A DNA stretch of 8,452 nucleotides from an uncultured Prevotella sp. GTDB lineage: Bacteria > Bacteroidota > Bacteroidia > Bacteroidales > Bacteroidaceae. The position numbers and the translations under genes were made by a program. Shown in pieces: positions 1 through 6,055 of this stretch. The stretch spans positions 1 through 8,452 of the forward strand of contig CAKQDG010000094.1 in NCBI GenBank assembly GCA_934219025.1, in the 5' to 3' direction. Numbering within the stretch: the stretch's first letter is position 1; each line of letters begins with the position of its first letter. The notes beneath the pieces were generated by a model. That model made no database searches. It was not told the origin of the DNA and was given only the letters and a program-made list of their open reading frames with translations.

Positions 1-56
1 CCCCGTTCCCAATAATGGTTCATTATCTCTTCTTCCTTGTTAGTCAGTGTATTCAT
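1..56 (-). CDS. BlaI/MecI/CopY-family transcriptional repressor, N-terminal fragment
   Basis: The minus strand opens with ATG at 56-54 and reads MNTLTNKEEEIMNHYWERG before leaving the window; the rest of the gene is off the left edge. The pattern 'LT..EEEIM...W..G' is the usual opening of the winged-helix DNA-binding domain in BlaI/MecI/CopY repressors, which bind palindromic operators as dimers. In Bacteroidota such genes are often followed by a BlaR1/M56-type membrane peptidase that relieves repression; whether that holds here cannot be seen. The upstream region carries three identical-pattern palindromes (103-183), consistent with autoregulation. Only 18 full codons are visible, so the family call rests on a short but characteristic motif. 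Confidence 0.72.
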   Translation of the reverse strand, partial: MNTLTNKEEEIMNHYWER

Positions 57-96
57 TTCCTTGCTGTTTTAACGTATTGTTTATTCATTCACGCCG

Positions 97-127
97 CAAA
101 GTAACTAAATCTTTTAGTTATAAACAA
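97..127 (-). promoter_or_regulatory. Putative promoter of the BlaI-family gene
   Basis: Read on the minus strand, TTG (127-125) lies 20 bp before TTACTTTG (104-97), which is one mismatch from the Bacteroidota -7 box TAnnTTTG. A start near position 90 would give a leader of about 35 nt before the ATG at 56. Operator 1 (103-119) occupies the space between the two boxes and touches the -7 box, a position where a bound repressor would block RNA polymerase. The -33 element is only a partial match. Confidence 0.45.
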
Positions 128-183
128 GAAAGACAAGGTTAATAAAACTAAAACGCTTAGTTAATTAACTAATCATCTTAGTT
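103..183. promoter_or_regulatory. Array of three AACTAA-N5-TTAGTT operator palindromes
   Basis: Three 17-bp sites with identical arms are present: 103-119 (spacer ATCTT), 146-162 (spacer AACGC) and 167-183 (spacer TCATC). The arms are perfect in all three while the spacers differ, which is what selection on a dimeric protein's half-sites would give. Centre-to-centre distances are 43 and 21 bp, close to four and two helical turns, so all three would face the same side of the DNA. At the first site the palindrome extends to 8-bp arms (102-120). The natural ligand is the BlaI-family repressor encoded next to it; that pairing is inference from position. Confidence 0.65.
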
Positions 184-240
184 ATGTATCGCATTCACCT
201 TATAAATAGAGAGGAACTAATTACATTCTGTTCTTTGCAA

Positions 241-306
241 TCTTCCCCTCCCCCGCCTCCCCTTCCTCTAAGTTTGCAGAGGAAGGGGAGGCGGGGGAGG
301 GGAAGA
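241..306. repeat. Perfect 29-bp GC-rich inverted repeat (hairpin)
   Basis: Positions 241-269 and 278-306 are exact reverse complements, separated by the 8-nt loop AAGTTTGC. One arm is almost pure pyrimidine and the other almost pure purine, with runs of four, five and four G on the plus strand (285-302) that could also form a G-quadruplex. The hairpin begins 22 nt beyond the stop codon of the minus-strand ATPase gene, so it may mark or protect that mRNA's 3' end. It lacks a U-tract on the far side, so it is not a canonical intrinsic terminator. Confidence 0.8.
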
Positions 307-327
307 ACTAAATCCGCTTAAATCAAA

Positions 328-1893
328 TTACTCTATCACCCACTCCAGCGTGTCCACCTCGTCCTTAACAGAGAAGTTCAACCCGGCTTTCACCACCTGC
401 TTGCCTTTCATGGCGTATGCCTCGGCATAGCGGCGGGAGTTTATCTGGGCGAGAGCCTCCTCTGCGGTCTTGTTGAACTTCATTTCGATGACGTAGACGT
501 GGTTTTGCGTCTCCACAACGACGTCTACCCTACCCTTCGGGGTATGAGCCTCAACCTGGATGCTGTAGCTCGTGAGAAGGGCGAAAATGATATAGAACAT
601 CTGCTGGTAATGGCCCTCATAGTTAGTGTTGTCGCAATAAGGCACCGTTTCGAGGAAGTCGCGAAGCAATTCCAATGCCTCCTCCAGTTTGCCGCGCTTT
701 AGCTTCACCGACATGTCGGCTACCACCACCCGTCCGCCGTCTATCGCCGTGTCGAGATAGCCCGGCAGCAAACTGTCGTAGAGTCCCACTTCAATTTCCT
801 TGTTCGGGAAGCCAAGGGTATACACGTCGGTCTCCTCGTCGTAGTCCTTTATCGTAACGTATCCGCTCTGATAGAGCAATGGGGTGAGCGAGGTCATTGT
901 CTCCGTGGCGGCATCAAAAGATGAGTTCTTTGCCCTGACAGGAGACAGCTGCGATGGCAGAACCTTGAACTTGCGCATCATGTTGATGAGGTATGTGGGG
1001 GTGCCGGAGCCGAACCAGTAGTAATTAAATCTGCCGTCGGCCAGGCAATTCAGCAAGCTGTAAGGGTTGTATACATCCGGCGAAGGCCACGTGAAGTGAT
1101 AACCGTCGTAGTTGTCTTTCAGTTTGTCTAATACCTGCTCATATGTCATGCCCCGTTTTTCGGCAATAAGGCGGATATCATTGTCCATCTGCCCCACCAG
1201 TTCATCCTTCGTTATGCCGCATATTCCGGCATAAGCCGGGTTCATGCTTATATTCGCGATATTGTTCAGTTCGCTGAAAATGCTGAGCTGCGAGAACTTT
1301 GTGATGCCTGTGAGGAATACGAAGCGGAGCAGCTTCTCGCAACCCTTCAACGGACTGTAGAAATTGCGCATAATGTCGCGAAGGGCATTCAGACTGACTG
1401 TTTCGTGCACCACATCGAGCAAAGGGGCATCATATTCGTCGATGAGCACCACCACCTGTTTCCCCGTCTTTGCATAAACAGTCTGTATAAGATTGGTGAA
1501 ATGCAGATTTGGGTCCTCGGAGCTGTATTCCACACCAAACTTCTTCTCCATGTTCTCCAAGATGAACAGGAGATAGCGCTTCAGCTGTTCCGTGTCCATG
1601 TGCTTGCCCAGACTCATGTCGAAATGAAGCACAGGATATTCTGTCCAGTCCTTCTCCAACCGGTCTATGGCAAGTCCCTCAAACAAGTCCTTCCGTCCCT
1701 CGAAATAGCTCTGCAGAGTGGAAACGAGGAGCGACTTGCCGAAGCGACGCGGACGGCTCAAGAAGAAATACGTCCCGTCGGTATGCGTCATGCGGTAAAT
1801 GTATTCCGACTTGTCAATATAGAGTTTATCCTCTACTCGTATTCGTTCAAAAGTCTGTATTCCTATAGGATAAAGTTTTCTTGCCATAACCAT
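328..1893 (-). CDS. AAA-ATPase-like / PDDEXK nuclease-like protein, copy 1
   Basis: This 521-residue protein has the two-domain layout of a large Bacteroidota family: an N-terminal AAA-ATPase-like domain (about 8-220) and a C-terminal PDDEXK-type domain (about 420-510). Visible motifs are the family's P-loop variant SRPRRFGKS (46-54, lacking the classical first glycine), a Walker B strand VVVLIDEYD (147-155), the LTGITKFSQLSIFSELNNI region (194-212), and nuclease-like residues E448, D457 (GRVD) and E470-M-K472. The family has no firmly established cellular role; ATP-driven action on nucleic acid is a prediction. Start: 1893 gives MVMARK; MARK at 1887 is the alternative. A further upstream ATG seen in copy 2 is ATA here, so the start must lie at 1893 or 1887. 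A Bacteroidota-type promoter lies at 1934-1964. It is a near duplicate of the gene at 3726-5291, differing mainly at residues 17-41, 213-294 and 511-516. Confidence 0.9.
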   Translation of the reverse strand: MVMARKLYPIGIQTFERIRVEDKLYIDKSEYIYRMTHTDGTYFFLSRPRRFGKSLLVSTLQSYFEGRKDLFEGLAIDRLEKDWTEYPVLHFDMSLGKHMDTEQLKRYLLFILENMEKKFGVEYSSEDPNLHFTNLIQTVYAKTGKQVVVLIDEYDAPLLDVVHETVSLNALRDIMRNFYSPLKGCEKLLRFVFLTGITKFSQLSIFSELNNIANISMNPAYAGICGITKDELVGQMDNDIRLIAEKRGMTYEQVLDKLKDNYDGYHFTWPSPDVYNPYSLLNCLADGRFNYYWFGSGTPTYLINMMRKFKVLPSQLSPVRAKNSSFDAATETMTSLTPLLYQSGYVTIKDYDEETDVYTLGFPNKEIEVGLYDSLLPGYLDTAIDGGRVVVADMSVKLKRGKLEEALELLRDFLETVPYCDNTNYEGHYQQMFYIIFALLTSYSIQVEAHTPKGRVDVVVETQNHVYVIEMKFNKTAEEALAQINSRRYAEAYAMKGKQVVKAGLNFSVKDEVDTLEWVIE

Positions 1894-1933
1894 AATTCTG
1901 TGTATGCGTGAAACGTCTTGATATCTGCTTTTG

Positions 1934-1964
1934 CAAATTTACACAAAATCCTTGCTCCCACAAA
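1934..1964 (-). promoter_or_regulatory. Bacteroidota-type promoter for ATPase copy 1
   Basis: On the minus strand TTTG (1964-1961) is followed after 19 bp by TAAATTTG (1941-1934), an exact match to the TTTG-N19-20-TAnnTTTG consensus. The predicted transcript would start about 35 nt before the ATG at 1893. The same arrangement is present in front of copy 2. Confidence 0.75.
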
Positions 1965-2020
1965 GAAGTAAAGAAAAATATCGCAAAAACACATTCTAAA
2001 GTCTTTTGTTACAGAGATAT

Positions 2021-2052
2021 TTTGCATATCTAAATAAAAACAAATACATTTG
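2021..2052 (+). promoter_or_regulatory. Bacteroidota-type promoter for the LRR protein gene
   Basis: TTTG (2021-2024), a 20-bp spacer and TACATTTG (2045-2052) match the Bacteroides -33/-7 consensus exactly. Transcription would begin near 2059, about 34 nt before the ATG at 2093. This excludes the in-frame upstream ATG at 2006, which lies before the promoter. Confidence 0.75.
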
Positions 2053-2092
2053 CAATAAGAAAACATTTTATAAACATAATAGACACCTTTTT

Positions 2093-3655
2093 ATGAAGAA
2101 ACATTACATCATTGCAGCTTTGGCAATCCTCAGCATGAATGCCAGCGCAACAACTCCCCCCGATGAAACAGTAAGCAATGCCAAGGTCATGGCGAATGCG
2201 GAAGATGCCGAAGACGACGGCACGGTGATAATCAACGGATTTAAGGTAAATCTCAGCGAGAGCAACGCCACGTTTGACATCCGTCAGATTATGAGCATTG
2301 AGGGCGAAGACCTCATTGTGCCATACACTCTGACTTATGAGGGAAAGGAATATCATTGCGAAGAGGTTAATCTGAACAATATAAGGGGCGACCACAATGA
2401 TGACACGATTATTCCAAACGTGAAGAGCATAACCTTCAGCGAGGGAATAAAGACACTGAAAGGGCATTTTCCTTTGTGCTACTGCAAGAAGGTTACATTG
2501 CCGTCTACACTGGAATCTATAGAGAATACTGCTTTCAACTATGGTGTGGATGCAGGATACACAAATGATGAGGAATGGGATTGGTGGATGAAAAATTACA
2601 ACGTCAATTTCAAATGTTTCGACCTTGAAGAATTCATAGTGGACAAAAACAACGCGCACTATACAACACAAGACGGACTGCTATACACAAAAGACATGAA
2701 GACTCTCGTGTCTTGTCCACGAAACAAGAAGGGCATTGTCGTTGTTCCCGAAGGTGTGGAGAAACTTGCCACAGGCTGCTTCTGCATCTGCAACAGAATA
2801 ACGGAAATCCAACTGCCGTCGACACTCAAGAGCGTAGGCGACCCGATAGGAAGATATGCAGGTTTTTATAATTGCTTAAACCTTGAGAAAATAAATATCC
2901 CCGAAGGGGTGGAAACATTAACGGGATGTGCTTTCAGATATTGTGCAAAACTGAAATCGCTGACGCTGCCCTCTTCGCTTAAGACATTAGACGTGGAATA
3001 TGAAGATGGAGATATTACAAGAAGAGATCCTATCTTCGGTCCGATGCAATCTCTCGAAGAACTGGATTTAGAGAATACCTCGATTGAAGTTATTGAAGGG
3101 AAATACAACACTACTCCATTTACAGACTTGTGGGCAGTGAAAAACTTCAAACTCCCGAAAAACATAAGAGTAATTGGAGACAATGCCCTTTATGGCATCA
3201 ATCCTCCAGAACTCCATCTGCCAGCCACGATAGAGTCGCTCGGCGAGAAATTCATTAACCCGTTTAGAATAGGATATAGTAGTTGCAAGCAAACAGAATC
3301 TCCACTGAAGGACATCTACTGCTATTGGACTACTCCGCTTGAAGTAAACGAGAATATCTTCAAATACAATAATTCTTCCAAATTCCCACAAGACTGGGCT
3401 AACATCTGCACGCTCCACGTTCCTACAGGCACCGCTGAAGCCTACCGCGCCAACAGCGTATGGGGAAAGTTCCTGAACATCGTGGAATTTACACCTGCTA
3501 CTGGCGTTGATGCCATAACCGACAACACGCCGACAAATGCAAATCAAGGCGTATACACGTTACAGGGTATGAAAATTGCCGACAACAAGGCGCAGCTCGA
3601 CAAACTGCCGGCTGGCATTTATATTATTGACGGAAAGAAGACTACCTTGAAATAA
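2093..3655 (+). CDS. Secreted BspA-like leucine-rich-repeat (LRR_5) protein
   Basis: The 520-residue product begins with a signal peptide (MKKHYIIAALAILSMNASA, likely cleavage after residue 19), so it is exported. The body carries Treponema/BspA-type leucine-rich repeats of the form 'L..I.LPSTLKSV...F..C..L': clear units start near residues 110, 133, 214, 235, 263, 286 and 352. Residues 178-215 show the BspA hallmark 'L..F.VD..N..Y...DGLLYTKD...L..CP', and 438-465 the usual closing unit 'TLHVPTGTAEAY....W..F'. The tail (472-520, GVDAI then VYTLQGMKI then LPAGIYIIDGKK) resembles the C-terminal type-A sorting signal of the type IX secretion system, though it is short. Family members are surface proteins linked to adhesion to host or other bacteria. 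The start at 2093 is set by the signal peptide and by the promoter at 2021-2052. The gene sits between two direct copies of an ATPase gene and converges on the second. Confidence 0.88.
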   Translation: MKKHYIIAALAILSMNASATTPPDETVSNAKVMANAEDAEDDGTVIINGFKVNLSESNATFDIRQIMSIEGEDLIVPYTLTYEGKEYHCEEVNLNNIRGDHNDDTIIPNVKSITFSEGIKTLKGHFPLCYCKKVTLPSTLESIENTAFNYGVDAGYTNDEEWDWWMKNYNVNFKCFDLEEFIVDKNNAHYTTQDGLLYTKDMKTLVSCPRNKKGIVVVPEGVEKLATGCFCICNRITEIQLPSTLKSVGDPIGRYAGFYNCLNLEKINIPEGVETLTGCAFRYCAKLKSLTLPSSLKTLDVEYEDGDITRRDPIFGPMQSLEELDLENTSIEVIEGKYNTTPFTDLWAVKNFKLPKNIRVIGDNALYGINPPELHLPATIESLGEKFINPFRIGYSSCKQTESPLKDIYCYWTTPLEVNENIFKYNNSSKFPQDWANICTLHVPTGTAEAYRANSVWGKFLNIVEFTPATGVDAITDNTPTNANQGVYTLQGMKIADNKAQLDKLPAGIYIIDGKKTTLK

Positions 3656-3690
3656 CGGGATCAAAAATTTTAACGAACTATACTATCATA

Positions 3691-3724
3691 AAAAAGTCTT
3701 GCCCGACATTAGGCAAGACTTTTT
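3691..3724. terminator. Bidirectional intrinsic terminator between convergent genes
   Basis: A perfect 13-bp stem (3691-3703 with 3712-3724) encloses an 8-nt loop. Each arm contributes a run of five A or T, so transcripts from either side end in a U-tract. It lies 36 nt after the LRR gene stop and directly against the stop codon of the minus-strand ATPase copy 2, so it can serve both genes. Confidence 0.9.
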
Positions 3725-3725
3725 A

Positions 3726-5291
3726 TTATTCTATCACCCACTCCAGCACGTTCTCCTCGTCATTCACCGAGAAATTCAACCCGGCTTTCACCACCTGCTT
3801 GCCTTTCATGGCGTATGCCTCGGCATAGCGGCGGGAATTTATCTGGGCGAGAGCCTCCTCTGCGGTCTTGTTGAACTTCATTTCGATGACGTAGACGTGG
3901 TTTTGCGTCTCCACAACGACGTCTACCCTACCCTTCGGGGTATGAGCCTCAACCTGGATGCTGTAGCTCGTGAGAAGGGCGAAAATGATATAGAACATCT
4001 GCTGGTAATGGCCCTCATAGTTAGTGTTGTCGCAATAAGGCACCGTTTCGAGGAAGTCGCGAAGCAATTCCAATGCCTCCTCCAGTTTGCCGCGCTTTAG
4101 CTTCACCGACATGTCGGCTACCACCACCCGTCCGCCGTCTATCGCCGTGTCGAGATAGCCCGGCAGCAAACTGTCGTAGAGTCCCACTTCAATTTCCTTG
4201 TTCGGGAAGCCAAGGGTATACACGTCGGTCTCCTCGTCGTAGTCCTTTATCGTAACGTATCCGCTCTGATAGAGCAATGGGGTGAGCGAGGTCATCGTCT
4301 CCGTGGCGGCGTCGAAAGATGAGTTCTTTGCCCTGAGAGGAGACAGCTGCGAGGGCAAGACCTTGAACTTGCGCATCATGTTGATGAGATATGTGGGGGT
4401 GCCGGAACCGAACCAGTAGAATCCAAGTTTCTGTTTCGAGAAGCAAGTCAGCAAACTGAATGGATTAAATACATCAGGTGAAGGCCACGTGAAATGGTAT
4501 CCGTCATAATTCTTTGTCAACTTTGAAAGAGTCTCATCATAAGACAGCTTTAGGGAATCTGCCAAGAATTGAATATCGTCTTTCATATAAGTCAGCAGTT
4601 CATCCTTCGTTATACCACATATTCCGGCATACGGAGCATCCATGCTTATATTCGTGATATTGTTCAGTTCGCTGAAGATGCTGAGCTGCGAGAACTTTGT
4701 GATGCCTGTGAGGAATACGAAGCGGAGCAGCTTCTCGCAACCCTTCAACGGACTGTAGAAATTGCGCATAATGTCGCGAAGGGCATTCAGACTGACTGTT
4801 TCGTGCACCACATCGAGCAAAGGGGCATCATATTCGTCGATGAGCACCACCACCTGTTTCCCCGTCTTTGCATAAACAGTCTGTATAAGATTGGTGAAAT
4901 GCAGATTTGGGTCCTCGGAGCTGTATTCCACACCAAACTTCTTCTCCATGTTCTCCAAGATGAACAGGAGATAGCGCTTCAGCTGTTCCGTGTCCATGTG
5001 CTTGCCCAGACTCATGTCGAAATGAAGCACAGGATATTCTGTCCAGTCCTTCTCCAACCGGTCTATGGCAAGTCCCTCAAACAAGTCCTTCCGTCCCTCG
5101 AAATAGCTCTGCAGAGTGGAAACGAGGAGCGACTTGCCGAAGCGACGCGGACGGCTCAAGAAGAAATACTTGCCGTCGGTATGTGCCATCCGGTAAACAT
5201 ACTCCGTCTTGTCGATATAGAGATTGTCGTTCTTGCGAATCTCCTCAAAAGTCTGTATTCCTATAGGATAAAGTTTTCTTGCCATAACCAT
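3726..5291 (-). CDS. AAA-ATPase-like / PDDEXK nuclease-like protein, copy 2
   Basis: This is the second member of the duplicated pair, 521 residues from 5291 with the same architecture as the gene at 328-1893: SRPRRFGKS P-loop variant, VVVLIDEYD Walker B strand, and E448/D457/E470-x-K472 of the nuclease-like fold, all unchanged. The copies stay in register at a constant 3398-bp offset with no net indel. Two DNA blocks are identical by eye (3838-4295 and 4678-5169), while residues about 213-294 differ at many positions and the DNA there is clearly divergent, e.g. TYMKDDIQFLADSLKLSYDE here against GQMDNDIRLIAEKRGMTYEQ. An ATG at 5303 would add MHRI, but the equivalent codon in copy 1 is ATA, so 5291 (MVM) or 5285 (MAR) is favoured. 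Its promoter is at 5332-5362 and its terminator at 3691-3724. Biological role not established. Confidence 0.9.
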   Translation of the reverse strand: MVMARKLYPIGIQTFEEIRKNDNLYIDKTEYVYRMAHTDGKYFFLSRPRRFGKSLLVSTLQSYFEGRKDLFEGLAIDRLEKDWTEYPVLHFDMSLGKHMDTEQLKRYLLFILENMEKKFGVEYSSEDPNLHFTNLIQTVYAKTGKQVVVLIDEYDAPLLDVVHETVSLNALRDIMRNFYSPLKGCEKLLRFVFLTGITKFSQLSIFSELNNITNISMDAPYAGICGITKDELLTYMKDDIQFLADSLKLSYDETLSKLTKNYDGYHFTWPSPDVFNPFSLLTCFSKQKLGFYWFGSGTPTYLINMMRKFKVLPSQLSPLRAKNSSFDAATETMTSLTPLLYQSGYVTIKDYDEETDVYTLGFPNKEIEVGLYDSLLPGYLDTAIDGGRVVVADMSVKLKRGKLEEALELLRDFLETVPYCDNTNYEGHYQQMFYIIFALLTSYSIQVEAHTPKGRVDVVVETQNHVYVIEMKFNKTAEEALAQINSRRYAEAYAMKGKQVVKAGLNFSVNDEENVLEWVIE

Positions 5292-5331
5292 AATTCTGTG
5301 CATGCGTGAAACAAGTTGATATCTGCTTTTG

Positions 5332-5362
5332 CAAATTTACACAAAATCCTTGCTTCAACAAA
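5332..5362 (-). promoter_or_regulatory. Bacteroidota-type promoter for ATPase copy 2
   Basis: TTTG (5362-5359), 19 bp, TAAATTTG (5339-5332) on the minus strand: an exact consensus match. The duplication that made the two ATPase genes therefore included the promoter; similarity continues to about 5376 (1978 in copy 1) and then stops. Confidence 0.75.
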
Positions 5363-5417
5363 GAAGTAAAGAAAAAACATTCAGAAAAGACAAACTTATC
5401 TTTTGCTGAAGTTCCGA

Positions 5418-5425
5418 ATTTATAA
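5418..5425. repeat. Left target-site duplication of the structured element
   Basis: ATTTATAA occurs here and again, in the same orientation, at 6012-6019, exactly outside the two ends (GGCTC and GAGCC) of the inverted-repeat element. The next base is G on both sides, so the direct repeat can be read as 9 bp. Confidence 0.68.
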
Positions 5426-5503
5426 GGCTCATCCTATATTTGGAGTGATAGTATTTATTATCGGAAGTGACAAATATATTTTTAGACGAAAACCAATAAA
5501 ACA

Positions 5504-5635
5504 CCCTCTGACAAGTAAAGCCCTCGTTCCTCGGGCTTACCGGTGTATTGGCGTATTTCCTTACGAGAACAAGTTCTCTCTCGGAAATCCGTCAATACAC
5601 CGGTAATGCCTTTGGCATTTTTACTTGTCAGAGGG
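5504..5635. repeat. Domain A of the element: three-branched stem-loop
   Basis: The outer stem is a perfect 16-bp pair (5504-5519 with 5620-5635). It encloses three hairpins: a short one (GCCC 5520-5523 with GGGC 5533-5536); a long one based on a 14-bp perfect stem (5537-5550 with 5593-5606) continuing through ATTTCC/GGAAAT (5555-5560, 5583-5588) to GAGAAC/GTTCTC (5565-5578); and TGCC-TTT-GGCA (5607-5617). The layout is cloverleaf-like. Confidence 0.8.
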
Positions 5636-5794
5636 CGATAAACATAAAAAACAAAGGAAACCATTTTCGACCTGTAAAACAGAATGTCTGCGAGACTTGT
5701 CTGACTTGTAACAGACAAGTATTGCAGTATTTTCACACACTGTTTTATTTGTATACCACAAGGTTTTGATTTCCTTTGTTTTTTATGTTTATCG
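5636..5794. repeat. Domain B of the element: long stem-loop
   Basis: A perfect 25-bp inverted repeat (5636-5660 with 5770-5794) begins at the base after domain A ends and stops at the base before domain C begins. Inside are ACCT/AGGT (5670-5673, 5761-5764), TAAAACAG/CTGTTTTA (5675-5682, 5740-5747), CTGC/GCAG (5688-5691, 5724-5727) and ACTTGTCTG/CAGACAAGT (5695-5703, 5712-5720), giving one elongated, interrupted hairpin with an 8-nt loop. Confidence 0.8.
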
Positions 5795-5936
5795 CCCGAT
5801 GTCGTTTTGCAAGGAGACACGAAGTGGCTCTTTGTGTTGTGACAGATGTGGACGACAGAGAGCTTGCTCTCTAAAGGACACATCCGGCACAACACAGATA
5901 AGCCGAAGGCTTGCAAAACGGCATCGGGAGTTTTTT
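5795..5936. repeat. Domain C of the element: three-branched stem-loop followed by T6
   Basis: The outer stem pairs 5795-5813 with 5910-5928 over 19 positions; the only non-Watson-Crick pair is T5802 opposite G5921, which would be a G-U wobble in RNA. It encloses GAGACAC-GAA-GTGGCTC (5814-5830, one mismatch); a long interrupted hairpin made of GTGTTGTG/CACAACAC (5834-5841, 5888-5895), GATGTG/CACATC (5845-5850, 5879-5884) and AGAGAG-CTTG-CTCTCT (5857-5872); and AAGCC-GAA-GGCTT at about 5900-5912, whose last bases overlap the outer stem. A run of six T (5931-5936) follows two bases after the outer stem, so on the plus strand this could act as an intrinsic terminator. Confidence 0.75.
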
Positions 5937-6011
5937 AGGTTTTCGTCTAAACATTTGGCAATGATATTTCTTCCGATAATAAATACTATCACTACATTTT
6001 CCGAAAGAGCC

Positions 6012-6019
6012 ATTTATAA
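6012..6019. repeat. Right target-site duplication of the structured element
   Basis: Second copy of ATTTATAA, directly following the GAGCC end of the element; matches 5418-5425. Confidence 0.68.
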
Positions 6020-6055
6020 GAATCTTTAAGATTTCGCGCAAATGGATTTAACATT

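Larger units (their letters stand above)
5426..6011. mobile_element. MITE-like non-autonomous element with nested inverted repeats (586 bp)
   Basis: The element starts GGCTC (5426-5430) and ends GAGCC (6007-6011), flanked by direct repeats ATTTATAA. Inside each end is a 13-bp poorly matched stretch, then a perfect 24-bp inverted repeat (5444-5467 with 5970-5993) and a further perfect 14-bp one (5481-5494 with 5938-5951). The interior is three adjacent hairpin domains: A 5504-5635, B 5636-5794, C 5795-5928. No transposase is encoded; the open frames crossing it run through the palindromes on both strands and have no recognisable motif. Equal spacing between terminal pentamer and 24-bp arm on both sides, plus the direct repeat, supports insertion by a transposase acting in trans. 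An 8-bp duplication fits several IS families, so the parent is not assigned. It lies between the promoter of ATPase copy 2 and azlC. A structured RNA locus is the main alternative reading. Confidence 0.68.

Noticed and set aside
241..306. CRISPR or tandem-repeat interpretation of the repetitive G/C-rich stretch
   Set aside because: There is only one inverted pair and no series of direct repeats with spacers.
1405..1911. 168-codon plus-strand frame antisense to ATPase copy 1 (and its equivalent at 4569-5309)
   Set aside because: Lies entirely antisense to a well-supported coding gene with conserved motifs; it recurs only because the gene is duplicated.
2006..2092. N-terminal extension of the LRR protein from the upstream ATG at 2006
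   Set aside because: The predicted promoter (2021-2052) lies after that ATG, and the signal peptide starts naturally at 2093.
5402..5442. Full promoter reading into the element (TTTG 5402-5405 with TATATTTG 5435-5442)
   Set aside because: The spacer is 29 bp, too long for the 19-20 bp Bacteroidota arrangement; only the -7-like box fits.
5482..5916. 144-codon open frame on the minus strand across the structured element, and shorter frames at 5548-5769 and 5766-6029 on the plus strand
   Set aside because: They run through perfect inverted repeats in both orientations, show no domain or family pattern, and are best explained as by-products of the palindromic sequence.
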